Assembly (NCBI GenBank): GCA_041648175.1
Contig: JBAZPO010000006.1
Span: 1 to 64,000 of the forward strand
Direction of reading: 5' to 3'
From: Desulfobaccales bacterium
Lineage (GTDB): Bacteria; Desulfobacterota; Desulfobaccia; Desulfobaccales; 0-14-0-80-60-11
DNA length: 64,000 nt
Positions 32,734 to 42,126 of the stretch are shown here, one piece after another; position 1 is the first letter of the stretch; the number at the start of each line of letters is the position of its first letter. Under the pieces are notes generated by a model. That model saw nothing but the letters and a program-made list of their open reading frames with translations. It was not told the DNA's origin and searched no databases. The translations under genes were made by a program, and so were the position numbers.

Positions 32734-32870
32734 GTTGGAAGCAACTGCCACCTTCATCAAAAATCTCCCACCTGGTTTGACGGTTGACATTTATTGCTTG
32801 ATTTTCAGCCGATGACTTTGATAGATTGAGATTATTTTCTCAAGCACCCTAAACTCTTGGGATGAGATTA

Positions 32871-32903
32871 GAGGCCGGTGGCGGACTAACCACCACGTGC
32901 CTC
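32871..32903 (+). promoter_or_regulatory. Leader hairpin upstream of fdhA
   Basis: GAGGC (32871-32875) and GGTGG pair with CCACC and GCCTC (32899-32903) to form a two-part stem around CGGACTAA, about 48 bases before the fdhA start. A shorter hairpin TTGAGA-TTATTT-TCTCAA lies at about 32826-32843. It could be a regulatory leader for this molybdenum or tungsten enzyme, but no known riboswitch is recognised. Confidence 0.3.
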
Positions 32904-32951
32904 TGTTGATATTATCTAAAGCCGAACCTCATAATGGAGGGCGAAAAAACT

Positions 32952-35645
32952 ATGCCTCCGTCGACTCTGACGATTAATGGCACAACCCTTACGTTCGATC
33001 CCGGGCAAACTGTTCTCGCCGTTGCCCGTGAGGCCGGCATCTCGGTGCCTACCTTATGTGATTACAAAGACACGCTTCCCACCGGAGCCTGCCGCGTCTG
33101 TGTGGTCGAGGTGGAAGGTGCCCGGACCCTGCTTCCGGCGTGCGCTACCCAGGCGGCCCCGGGGATGGTGGTCCAGACCGAGTCGCCCCGGGTGGTGGCG
33201 GCCCGCAAGACGGTTATCGAGCTGCTCTTGGCCTCGGGCAATCACCAGTGCCTGGTGTGCGAGGCCAACGGCGAGTGCGAGCTTCAGGCCCTGGCCTATC
33301 GCTATCAGGTCACTACTCCTGATTTTGCCAACCCTCCGGACACCCCGTATTATTATGAAGATAATAATTATATGATCGTGCGGGATTTTTCGAAGTGCGT
33401 CATGTGTGGCCGATGCGTCCGGGCTTGCAATGAGCGCCAGGTCAACCAGGCCATCGCCACCGGCTACCGGGGCGCGCATAACAAGATTGTGGCCTGCGGC
33501 GATTATCCATATATTAATTCCGATTGTGTCTTCTGTGGCGAGTGCGTCCAGGCCTGCCCGGTGGGGGCGCTTTTGGATAAGCAGGCCCGGTTCCAAGGGC
33601 GTCCCTGGGAACGCACCCAGGTGCGCACCACCTGCCCCTATTGCGGGGTCGGCTGCCAGTTGGACGTCCACGTCAAAGATAATCGCATCGTCAAAGTCAC
33701 CGGCGCCGATGCCGTCCCCAATAATGGCAAGCTCTGCGTCAAGGGGCGCTTCGGTTGGAGTTTTGTGGATCATCCCGACCGCCTGCAGACGCCTCTCATC
33801 AAAGAAAATGGCGCCTTCCGGGAGGCCTCCTGGGATGAGGCCCTGGATTTGGTCGCCTCCCGCCTGGGAGAGATCAGGGATACCGCGGGCCCGGAGACCA
33901 TCGGCGGCTGGACCTCCGCCCGGGTGACCAACGAAGAAAACTACCTGATGCAAAAACTTATGCGCGCGGTGATCGGCTCTAATCACGTGGATCACTGCGC
34001 CCGTCTCTGACACAGCTCCACGGTGGCCGGGCTGGCCGCCTCTTTTGGCTCCGGTGCGATGACCAATTCCATCGCCGAACTGGAGAATTCCGATTGTATC
34101 CTGGTTACGGGCTCCAACACCACGGAGACCCATCCGGTTATCTCGACCTTTATTAAGCGGGCGGCGCGCCTGAATAATAAAAATATTATTGTTATCGAAC
34201 CGCGACGTATCGACTTGGTGAAGCATGCGGCCATGTGGCTGCGGCAGCGTCCCGGCACCGACATCGCGGTCATTAACGGCCTGATGCATGTCATCATCAA
34301 CGAAAACCTGCACGATCAGGCCTATGTCGCCGAACGTACGGAAGGCTTCGACGCCCTCAAAGAAACGGTGGCCAAGTATACCCCCGAATATGTGGAACAG
34401 ATCAGCGGCGTGCCTGCCGCGGACCTGCGGCGCGCTGCCCGGCTGTACGGTTCAGCCAACGCGGCCGCCATTGTCTATGCCATGGGCATCACCCAGCACA
34501 CCGTCGGCACCGATAACGTCAAGTCTCTGGCCAACCTTTCCATGCTCTGCGGCAACGTCGGGATTGAAGGCGGCGGCGTCAACCCCCTGCGGGGCCAGAA
34601 CAACGTCCAGGGAGCCTGCGATATGGGCGGTCTGCCCAACGTCTTTTCTGGGTATCAGCCGGTCACCGATGCCAAGGCCCGGGCCAAGATGGAAACTGCC
34701 TGGGGGGTCAAGAACTTGCCGGATTGGGTCGGCCTGACCATGACCGCGATGGTGCCGGCCATCCCCGAAGGCAAAATCAAGGCCCTGTATATCGTCGGGG
34801 AGAATCCGGTCGTTTCCGATCCGGATTCCGACCATCTGGTCAAGGCGTTCCAAAAGTTGGATTTTCTGGTGGTGCAGGACATCTTCCTCACCGAAACCGG
34901 CCGGCTTGCCGACGTCGTGTTGCCCGCCACCACCTTCGCGGAAAAAGATGGCACCTTTTCCAATACTGAACGGCGGGTGGCCCGGGTGCGCCAGGTGATT
35001 CCGCCGATAGGCGACTCCCGGCCCGACTGGCAGATTATCGCCGAGATTTCCCGGCGGCTGGGTTACCCCATGGACTATGTTAATCCTGAAGCAATCTTCG
35101 AGGAGATTCGCCAGGTTACGCCCTCCTATGCCGGTATCACCTATGCTCGCCTGGAAACCGCGGGCGGCTTGCAGTGGCCCTGCCCCACCCCGGAGCACCC
35201 CGGCACCGTTTATCTACACCGGGGCCAGTTTTCCCGGGGCAAGGGAGCCTTCTTCGCCATTGAACACCGCGACCCTGCGGAAATGCCCGATGCCGAATAC
35301 CCTCTGATCTTGACCACCGGACGGCTCCTTTACCAGTACCACACCGGTACCATGAGCCGCCGGGCTCCGGGTTTGGAAGAAAAGGCTCCGGAATGCCGCA
35401 TAGAGGTTGCGGCTCCGGACGCCATCAAATATGGCATCGGCGACGGCGAAGCGGTGCGGATCAAGACCCGTCGGGGCGAAATCGTCGCCCGGGCCCAGGT
35501 GTCGTCCAAAGCCGTAGTTGGAACCGTCTTTATTCCCTTCCACTTCATCGAGGCGTCGGCGAATAAGTTGACCATCGCCGCCCTGGACCCGGTGGCCAAG
35601 ATCCCGGAATACAAAGTCTGCGCCGTGCATATCGAAAAAGCGTGA
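32952..35645 (+). CDS. fdhA: Formate dehydrogenase alpha subunit, selenocysteine-containing, NuoG-like N-terminus
   Basis: Interconverts formate and CO2, feeding the methyl branch of the acetyl-CoA pathway. The frame is read through TGA 34008-34010 as selenocysteine (U353), in CARL-U-HSSTVAGL, where homologues have Cys or Sec. N-terminal [2Fe-2S] domain (1-80), HxxxCxxCxxxxxC cluster (HQCLVCEANGEC), two [4Fe-4S] motifs (CVMCGRCVRAC, CVFCGECVQAC), then the molybdopterin domain with its own cluster (CPYCGVGC). About 897 residues. ATG 32952 is preferred over 32934 because GGAGG lies before it. A SECIS hairpin follows the TGA. Partner is the NuoE/F fusion downstream. Confidence 0.95.
34008..34040 (+). 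other. Selenocysteine codon and bacterial SECIS hairpin
   Basis: TGA at 34008-34010 is followed, 11 bases later, by the stem GGTGGCC (34022-34028) / GGCCGCC (34034-34040) with loop GGGCT. The E. coli fdhF SECIS has the same 11-base spacing and a GGTCT loop, so SelB recognition is plausible. Confidence 0.85.
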
Positions 35646-35811
35646 TCTAAGGGGGAAGCAACCCAAAATGTTAACAAGTCTTCACACCTTTTTTGACCGC
35701 GATTGTTGGCCTGCGGTTAGGTCGAGAAGACTTGAAGCAGGGTACCAGTCTTAGGCTTCAGCGACGTGAGTTACCCCGATAACCCCTGACCAATATGGAG
35801 GTCAAAGCACC

Positions 35812-37659
35812 ATGGTCCAATGCCATTGCGCGTCTCAAAATAACCCGGAAATCAGTCAGGAAATGTGGATTAAAATCGATAGCATCATCGATCAATACAA
35901 AGATAAACCCGGTAATTTGATGCCGGTTCTGCAAGAAGTTCAGGAAGCCGTGGGTTACCTGTCGCCATCGGTGCAAAATCGCATCGCCACCGGCCTCAAC
36001 GTCCCTGGCAGCGACATCTTCGGGACTATGAGTTTCTACTCCATGTTCACCTGGGAGCCCAAGGGGAAATACGTCGTCAGGATGTGCGTGTCCCCACCGT
36101 GCCACATCAACGGCTCCGAGAATATGCTCCAGGCTTTGCAGGAAGAACTGGGCGTCCAGGCGGGCCAAACCACCGCGGACGGCCTCTTTACCCTGGAGTT
36201 GTCGGCTTGCCTGGGGGTCTGCGAAGTGGCCCCGGCCATGCAGATCAATGAGATCGTCCATGGCCCACTGACCCGGGACAAGATCAAACAGGTTTTGGCC
36301 GACTACCGGGCCGGCAAGGCCGCGGACTGGCGCCAACTGCCTTATTCCACCAATGATTATCGCAGCTACAAGCCCGGTCCCTTTGAGCCGGTGCTCATGG
36401 ATAACGTCGGCCTCATCGACCCCATGGAAATCCAGCCTTATCTGGATCGGGGCGGCTATGCGGCCCTGAAGCAAGCCGTGACCACCATGACCCCGGAGGC
36501 GGTCGTCGAAGAGGTCAAGACCTCTGGCATCCGGGGCCGGGGCGGCGCCGGCTTCCCTGCCGGTCTGAAATGGTCGTTCACCCGTCCCCTCGCCGTTACT
36601 CCCAAGTATGTTGTCTGCAACGCCGACGAAGGGGAGCCGGGCACCATCAAAGACCGCTATCTGATGGAGGGCGACCCCCACAAGGTCCTGGAAGGCATGG
36701 CCATTGCCGGTTACGCCATCGGAGCCAGCCAGGGCTATATCTACTGCCGGGGCGAATACTACCTGTCCAAGTATCGCCTGAATCAGGCCATCAAGCAGGC
36801 CACGGCGAAAGGGTTCCTGGGAGAAAAGCTCTTCGGCACCGATTTTTCTTTTAATGTGGAGGTGCGTTCCGGCTTCGGCTGCTACATCTGCGGCGAAGAA
36901 ACCGCGCTCATCGAATCCGTGGAAGGCAAACGGGGTTACCCCCGGTTAAAGCCCCCCTTCCCCGGCGTGGCGGGTCTGTGGGGCAAACCCACCGTGGTGA
37001 ACAACGTCGAGACCCTGGCCAGCGTGCCGGCCATCCTCAAACGGGGCGGGGCCTGGTATAAAGGCCTGGGCACCGCGGACACCGCGGGCACCAAGATTTA
37101 CCAGATCATCGGCCGGGTGCAAACCCCCCAGATCGTGGAAGCCCCGGTGGGGATGACTTTGCGGGAGTTGATCGACACTTACGGCGGGGGGCTCTTACCC
37201 GGCCGCAGCTTCAAGATGTGCCAGACCGGCGGGGCGTCCGCGGGCCTGGTGACGCCTGAGTGTTTGGATGTGGTCATGGACTACGGCTCCCTGTCCAAGG
37301 CCGGTGGCGCCTTAGGCTCCGGCACCATGCTGGTGATGGATGATTCCACCTGCGTCGTAGATTTCCTGCGGTCGGTGGCCGTGTTTTTCGCGCATGAATC
37401 CTGCGGCCAGTGCACCCCATGCCGAGAAGGCACTCCTCGCCTGCTTCAGACCCTCACCCGCATCAGCCAGGGCCAGGGGCGGATGGAAGATCTGGCCTTC
37501 CTGGAGCGGCTGAGCTGTACCCTGCTGGATGCTTCATTCTGTCCCCTGGGCCAATCCGCCGGGGTGCCGTTGATGAGCGCGCTCAAAAACTTCCGCCCGG
37601 AAATTGAGGCCCACATCCAGGAGAAGAAATGCCAGGCCGGGGTCTGCCGCTGTAGTTAA
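35812..37659 (+). CDS. NAD-linked formate dehydrogenase beta subunit, NuoE-NuoF fusion
   Basis: A 615-residue diaphorase passing electrons between the FdhA clusters and NAD. Residues 1-160 are NuoE/HoxE-like with thioredoxin-fold [2Fe-2S] ligands in CVSPPC and CLGVC. The NuoF-like part starts near 180: the FMN/NADH region GRGGAGFPAGLKW, NADEGEPGTIKDR and the [4Fe-4S] motif SCGQCTPC (C531, C534, C537). Normally NuoE and NuoF are separate; fusions are known in hydrogenases and FDHs. GGAGG at 35797. It ends with a strong terminator, so fdhA and this gene form the unit. Confidence 0.92.
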   Translation: MVQCHCASQNNPEISQEMWIKIDSIIDQYKDKPGNLMPVLQEVQEAVGYLSPSVQNRIATGLNVPGSDIFGTMSFYSMFTWEPKGKYVVRMCVSPPCHINGSENMLQALQEELGVQAGQTTADGLFTLELSACLGVCEVAPAMQINEIVHGPLTRDKIKQVLADYRAGKAADWRQLPYSTNDYRSYKPGPFEPVLMDNVGLIDPMEIQPYLDRGGYAALKQAVTTMTPEAVVEEVKTSGIRGRGGAGFPAGLKWSFTRPLAVTPKYVVCNADEGEPGTIKDRYLMEGDPHKVLEGMAIAGYAIGASQGYIYCRGEYYLSKYRLNQAIKQATAKGFLGEKLFGTDFSFNVEVRSGFGCYICGEETALIESVEGKRGYPRLKPPFPGVAGLWGKPTVVNNVETLASVPAILKRGGAWYKGLGTADTAGTKIYQIIGRVQTPQIVEAPVGMTLRELIDTYGGGLLPGRSFKMCQTGGASAGLVTPECLDVVMDYGSLSKAGGALGSGTMLVMDDSTCVVDFLRSVAVFFAHESCGQCTPCREGTPRLLQTLTRISQGQGRMEDLAFLERLSCTLLDASFCPLGQSAGVPLMSALKNFRPEIEAHIQEKKCQAGVCRCS

Positions 37660-37716
37660 AAAGGAACTGAACTGATCGTCGGCCCCCGAACCGATAACTT
37701 AAGAAAAATCCTGTCT

Positions 37717-37750
37717 GCCTCCAACCCTTCTGGGTTGGAGGCTTTTTTTT
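37717..37750 (+). terminator. Rho-independent terminator of the formate dehydrogenase operon
   Basis: GCCTCCAACCC pairs with GGGTTGGAGGC around TTCT, followed by eight T. Confidence 0.97.
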
Positions 37751-37816
37751 CGCCTTGACAGATCATCGAGGCGTACCTACCTTATCGATAATTATTCTTT
37801 ATAAATAATGATTAGC

Positions 37817-37917
37817 TATACTCATTGCCAAAAGTTTTTTCTTATTAACCCCTCACCCTACCCTCTCCCACCAGGGGAGAGGAGAATTAGAGGAAAAAAC
37901 TTTTGGCAAGTGCTATA
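37817..37917. repeat. Short MITE family 1 relative upstream of perR
   Basis: 101 bp. TATACTCATTGCCAAAAG and CTTTTGGCAAGTGCTATA form the ends, including a 15-base perfect match GCCAAAAGTTTTTTC. The core is the CCCTCACCCTA / GGGGAGAGG hairpin as in 4260-4362. It ends 38 bases before the perR ATG and may affect its promoter. Confidence 0.75.
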
Positions 37918-37955
37918 TATTATTGAAAAATTTGCCGATAGCGGATTACCGAGAT

Positions 37956-38408
37956 ATGGCCGATCCACAAACCCGTTTAGATGAGATGCTGGTCCGGCTC
38001 AAGGCCAGGAAATTCCGGATTACTCCCCAAAGATTGGCCATACTCAAAATCCTGGCCGCAAGCGATGATCACCCAAGCGTAGAGCGCATTTATGAGCAGG
38101 TGAAGGAGAATTTTGCCACCACCAGCCTGGCCACGATTTACAAAACCGTTATGCTGCTCAAGCAGTTGCACGAGGTCTTGGAGCTTGGTTTTCCGGATGG
38201 CAGCAATCGTTATGACGGCAACAGACCCTATCCCCATCCGCACGTCGTCTGTCTCAAATGCAAACGGATTATGGATCCGGATCTAGGGAGCACCGCAAAA
38301 CTCGCGGCCGAGGCAGCTTTGCAGACGGGTTACAAGATTGTGGACCATCGCCTGGATTTTTTCGGCATCTGTCCGGAATGTCAGGAAAAAGAGCAGAATA
38401 AAAAGTAA
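37956..38408 (+). CDS. Fur-family regulator, PerR-like
   Basis: A 150-residue metalloregulator: winged helix (about 15-85; RKFRITPQRLAIL, TTSLATIYKTV) and dimerisation domain with PHPHVVCLKCKRI and FGICPEC, giving the two CxxC structural zinc sites. The catalase next to it, 76 bases downstream, is the classical PerR target, so peroxide-sensing repression is likely. ATG 37956 is chosen since the alternative TTG 37923 lies at the edge of a MITE; neither has a strong ribosome site. Confidence 0.85.
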   Translation: MADPQTRLDEMLVRLKARKFRITPQRLAILKILAASDDHPSVERIYEQVKENFATTSLATIYKTVMLLKQLHEVLELGFPDGSNRYDGNRPYPHPHVVCLKCKRIMDPDLGSTAKLAAEAALQTGYKIVDHRLDFFGICPECQEKEQNKK

Positions 38409-38484
38409 ATTATGCCCTGTCGGGTGACCCCGGCAAGAACGGCGAACCAACGACAACGAGCTACATCAGGCAAGGAGGAAGCCC

Positions 38485-40008
38485 ATGACTAAGGAAAAAG
38501 ATAAGTTAACCACTGCCTTCGGCATCCCTGTGGCCGATGACCAAAACAGCATGACCGCGGGCGAGCGGGGACCGGTGTTGATGCAGGACGCACATCTGTT
38601 AGAGAAGCTGGCACATTTCGACCGGGAGCGCATTCCCGAGCGAGTGGTGCATGCCAAGGGCGCGGGCGCGGGTGGCTACTTTGAGGTGACCGCGGACGTG
38701 ACCCGCTACACCAAGGCCAAATTTCTCTCCCAAGTTGGGAAGCGCACCGAGGTCTTCGCCAGGTTTTCTACCGTTGGCGGCGAAAAAGGTTCAGCCGACG
38801 CCGCCCGTGACCCCCGGGGCTTTGCGGTCAAATTTTACACCGAGGAGGGCAATTACGATTTTGTCGGCAATAATACCCCGGTATTTTTCATCCGGGACCC
38901 TCTCAAGTTTGCCGACTTCATCCACACCCAGAAGCGGCATCCGGCCACCAACTACAAGGACGCCGACATGTTTTGGGACTTTCTGTCCCTGACTCCGGAG
39001 TCCATTCACCAGGTCACCATTCTTTTCTCCGACCGGGGCACGCCGGCCACCTTCCGCAACATGAACGGCTACAGCAGCCACACCTATAAATGGTATAACG
39101 CCGACGGCGGCTACGTCTGGGTGCAGTATCATTTCAAGACCGACCAGGGCATCAAGAACCTCACATGGCAGGAGGCCTTGCACTTGAGCGGCGCCGATCC
39201 CGATCACGCCACCCGGGACCTGTTTGAGTCCATCGCTCGGGGCGATCATCCGTCCTGGACCCTGGAGATGCAAATCCTGACGCCGGAGCAAGCCAAGGAT
39301 TTTCGCTGGGATATCTTTGATATCACCAAGGTCTGGCCCCATAGCGAAGTGCCGCCCATCAAGATCGGCAAGCTGGTTCTGAACCGTAACCCGGTAAATT
39401 ACTTTGCTGAAGTTGAGCAGGCGGCCTTTTGTCCTGGCAACGTGGTCCCGGGCATCGCCATTTCCCCGGATAAGATGCTCCAGGCCCGGGTATTTTCCTA
39501 TCACGACACCCACATTCACCGGTTGGGACCCAACTACCACCTGATCCCGGTGAATGCGCCGAAATGCGCCCCGGAAACCAGCTACCAGCGGGACGGCTTT
39601 ATGCGGGTGGACGCGGGCGGCGGCAGCGGGCCCAATTACTGGCCCAACAGTTTCGATGGGCCGGCTCCGGACCCCACGACGGGCGAGCCTCCCTTTGAGG
39701 TGTCGGGTATGGCGGGACGACATCCTTTCACCTTTCCCAACGACGATTTCGTCCAGGCCGGGAATCTATACCGCAAGGTCATGACCGACATGGACCGGGA
39801 CCACCTGGTGGGTAACATCGTGGAGCACCTGGGCAATGCGGCCAAACGCATCCAGCTGCGGCAGACCGCCGTGTTTTTCAAGGCTGATGCCGATTATGGG
39901 AAGCGGGTAGCCGCGGGGTTGGGCCTGGATGTGGCCATGGTTGAGCGCCTGGCGGGCATGTCCCACAAGGACCGGGCCGCGGCCACCGCAACGGGCACCT
40001 TGCCTTGA
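38485..40008 (+). CDS. katA: Monofunctional heme catalase
   Basis: Breaks down hydrogen peroxide. The 507 residues include the distal histidine motif ERVVHAKGAGAGG, RFSTVGGEKGSAD, the NNTPVFFIRDP stretch with the distal asparagine, and the proximal heme-ligand motif RVFSYHDTHIHRLG. Small-subunit catalase size. AAGGAGGAAGCCC precedes the ATG. The perR-katA pair indicates oxygen protection in an otherwise anaerobic organism. Confidence 0.95.
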   Translation: MTKEKDKLTTAFGIPVADDQNSMTAGERGPVLMQDAHLLEKLAHFDRERIPERVVHAKGAGAGGYFEVTADVTRYTKAKFLSQVGKRTEVFARFSTVGGEKGSADAARDPRGFAVKFYTEEGNYDFVGNNTPVFFIRDPLKFADFIHTQKRHPATNYKDADMFWDFLSLTPESIHQVTILFSDRGTPATFRNMNGYSSHTYKWYNADGGYVWVQYHFKTDQGIKNLTWQEALHLSGADPDHATRDLFESIARGDHPSWTLEMQILTPEQAKDFRWDIFDITKVWPHSEVPPIKIGKLVLNRNPVNYFAEVEQAAFCPGNVVPGIAISPDKMLQARVFSYHDTHIHRLGPNYHLIPVNAPKCAPETSYQRDGFMRVDAGGGSGPNYWPNSFDGPAPDPTTGEPPFEVSGMAGRHPFTFPNDDFVQAGNLYRKVMTDMDRDHLVGNIVEHLGNAAKRIQLRQTAVFFKADADYGKRVAAGLGLDVAMVERLAGMSHKDRAAATATGTLP

Positions 40009-40101
40009 GGCGCAGCAATACTTATAAGGATATATACGGGTGATAACGGGACCCGGTGACCGGGAATGACCCACACTACTTTTGAGAGAAACGGAGGGTA
40101 T

Positions 40102-40284
40102 ATGGCGAAAAAGAAGTTTATCGTGCATGCGGAGTGTCCGGCGTGCGCCTGCGGGGATATCTCCTTTTTGGGGCCGGAGAAGCTGAGGGAGAAGTTCATC
40201 GGGGACGAAAAAGAGATCGATATCCTCTGCCCCATGTGCGGCACCAAGACCAAGGGCAAAGGGAAGATGGAAGAGGAGAAGTAG
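40102..40284 (+). CDS. Small zinc-ribbon protein
   Basis: A 60-residue protein with a CPACAC / CPMCG pair (CxxC-type knuckles), consistent with a single zinc ribbon, and a Lys/Glu-rich tail. ATG 40102 follows CGGAGGGT at ideal spacing; ATG 40066 would be 12 codons longer with no ribosome site. It may be co-transcribed with katA, 93 bases away, and is followed by a terminator. Function unknown. Confidence 0.7.
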   Translation: MAKKKFIVHAECPACACGDISFLGPEKLREKFIGDEKEIDILCPMCGTKTKGKGKMEEEK

Positions 40285-40318
40285 CCGAGCCTGGGGTTAC
40301 GGACCAGCAGCCGGATGC

Positions 40319-40360
40319 AAGGCCCGGGGGTCGGTGAGACGACCCTTGGGCCTTTGTTTT
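40319..40360 (+). terminator. Terminator after katA and zinc-ribbon gene
   Basis: AAGGCCC-G-GGGTC pairs with GACCC-TTGGGCCTT, followed by TGTTTT. Confidence 0.75.
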
Positions 40361-40393
40361 GGCCGGGCGAACTTTCCGTCCAAAACGGGTAAA

Positions 40394-41287
40394 TTACCGG
40401 GACGCGGGTTCCCAGCGGCCGGCCGCGGGGGCGGATTTGACCCCGGGGGGTGAGGCGGCCTCGTGGGCCGAAAGTCTCCGGAGCGGGGGCGGGGTTTCCG
40501 CCTCATGGGCAGGGATGTAGTATTTCCGGGCTTCGGGCAGGAAAGCCTCGAGTTCGCGGAGGCGGCTGGCGTCGGTGGGGTGGGTGGACATGAACTGAGG
40601 CATATTGACTTTCTTGTCCTTGGTCATCATGCGTTTCCAGAATTCCAAAGCCTGGGCCGGGTCGTACCCCGCCTTGGCCATGAGGATGAGTCCGATATGA
40701 TCGGCCTCGTATTCATGTTTCCGGCTGTAGGGCAGGAGGATGCCGTACTGGGTCCCCAGGCCGTAGCCTGTCATGATGGCCTGGCCGGCGACGGGGCTCA
40801 TGCCGCCCAGGGCCGCTCCCAGCCCGATGCCCCCGACCTGGGCCAACATCCCCTGGCTCATGCGCTCCCCGGCATGGCGGGCCAGGGCGTGGCCCACTTC
40901 GTGGGAGATCACCGTGGCCAGACCGGTTTCGTCCTTGGTATACTTCAGGATGCCGGTAAATATGCCTACTTTGCCGCCGGGCAAACAGAAGGCATTGGCC
41001 TCCTTATTGTCAAAGACCACAAACTCCCAGCGATAATCGGGTCGCTTGGCCGCGGCTGCGACGCGCTGACCTACCCTCTGCACTTCGGCGTTAATGGCCG
41101 GGTCCTGGGAAATTTTATACTCGCGCTTGATCTGCCCGAAGGCCTGGTACCCCATGCTGGTCTCGCTGCCTTCGGAGGTCAGCATAAGCTGGCGCCGGTC
41201 GGTGTAGGGCGCGCGCGCGCACGCTGCCACCAGGACGGTGAGCCCAATAATGAAAAAGAGGAGCACATTTCGGGATATCGGGAGCAT
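40394..41287 (-). CDS. M48-family zinc metalloprotease lipoprotein
   Basis: A 297-residue LoiP/BepA-like protease. The lipobox LVAAC is at residues 19-23, so it is tethered to the outer or inner membrane facing the periplasm. The HExxH motif is in ISHEVGHALARH (around residue 130) with a third ligand in HEYEADHIGL. Such proteases clear misassembled outer-membrane proteins. Monocistronic minus-strand gene. Confidence 0.9.
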   Translation of the reverse strand: MLPISRNVLLFFIIGLTVLVAACARAPYTDRRQLMLTSEGSETSMGYQAFGQIKREYKISQDPAINAEVQRVGQRVAAAAKRPDYRWEFVVFDNKEANAFCLPGGKVGIFTGILKYTKDETGLATVISHEVGHALARHAGERMSQGMLAQVGGIGLGAALGGMSPVAGQAIMTGYGLGTQYGILLPYSRKHEYEADHIGLILMAKAGYDPAQALEFWKRMMTKDKKVNMPQFMSTHPTDASRLRELEAFLPEARKYYIPAHEAETPPPLRRLSAHEAASPPGVKSAPAAGRWEPASR

Positions 41288-41490
41288 GGCTGCTCCTTAA
41301 CCAGGGAAAACTACCGGCCCGAAGGGAACCGGCAGCGGATAACCTCAGGGTTATGTTATACAAATTTTAATATATTGGCGCATAATTGCCAATATTTATG
41401 ACAGTGCTGTCGGGAAATAGGTGGATACGCAGGTCCCCCCGATAATTGCATCAACTCGGCATGAATTAAAAATGGCATGAAGGAGAAAAA

Positions 41491-41955
41491 GTGGCGCGAC
41501 CGGTTTATATCGCAGTGATCGGCGGGAGCGAAATCAGTGCCGAACTGGCCGAACTGGCCCGGCAGGTTGGCCGCGAGGTAGCCCGCCAAGGGGCGGTGCT
41601 GCTGTGCGGCGGGCTGGGTGGGGTCATGGCCGCCGCGGCCCAAGGGGCCAAGGCAGCCGGAGGGGTCAGCCTGGGGATTCTCCCCGATGGGGACCATAGG
41701 GGCGCCAACCCATACCTTACTTACAGCATCGCCACTAACCTGGGGCACGCCCGGAACATGCTGATCGCCCACAGCGCCGACGCGGTCATTGCCGTGGACG
41801 GCAGCTACGGCACCGTGTCTGAAGCGGCCATCGCCTTGAAACTGGGCAAGCCGGTGATCGCCCTAGAGGTGACCTGGGATTTACCTGGCCTGCAACGGGC
41901 CAACAGCGCCGAGGCAGCCGTGGCCCTGGCCTGGGAGAGGCTTCAAAAGCGGTAG
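41491..41955 (+). CDS. LOG/TIGR00725-family nucleotide-binding protein
   Basis: A 154-residue Rossmann-like protein of the SLOG superfamily. IGGSEISAEL, LLCGGLGGVMAAAAQGAKAAGG (compare the GGxxGxMxA loop of LOG proteins) and DGSYGTVSEAAIALKLGKPVI are visible. Unlike true cytokinin-type LOG phosphoribohydrolases, the PGGxGTxxE motif appears as DGSYGTVSE. GTG 41491 follows AGGAG at good spacing. Substrate unknown. Confidence 0.83.
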   Translation: MARPVYIAVIGGSEISAELAELARQVGREVARQGAVLLCGGLGGVMAAAAQGAKAAGGVSLGILPDGDHRGANPYLTYSIATNLGHARNMLIAHSADAVIAVDGSYGTVSEAAIALKLGKPVIALEVTWDLPGLQRANSAEAAVALAWERLQKR

Positions 41956-42126
41956 GCGAAATAATTTTTCGATAGACTTGATAAGGTAGCTAACCCAGGA
42001 AATGAGCCGGCCAGCACGTCCGAAATTGCCTCAGAAACTTTTTTCCGCCTCCTGGTGGCTAATCCGCCAAAAATAATTATGTTGAATTTAACCTGATCGT
42101 CGTAAAGATTAACGCCAGGTGGCAAT

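Noticed and set aside
32934..34010. Formate dehydrogenase as two separate genes or a pseudogene
   Set aside because: The stop is TGA at the known Cys/Sec site with a SECIS-like hairpin; selenocysteine is the simpler explanation.
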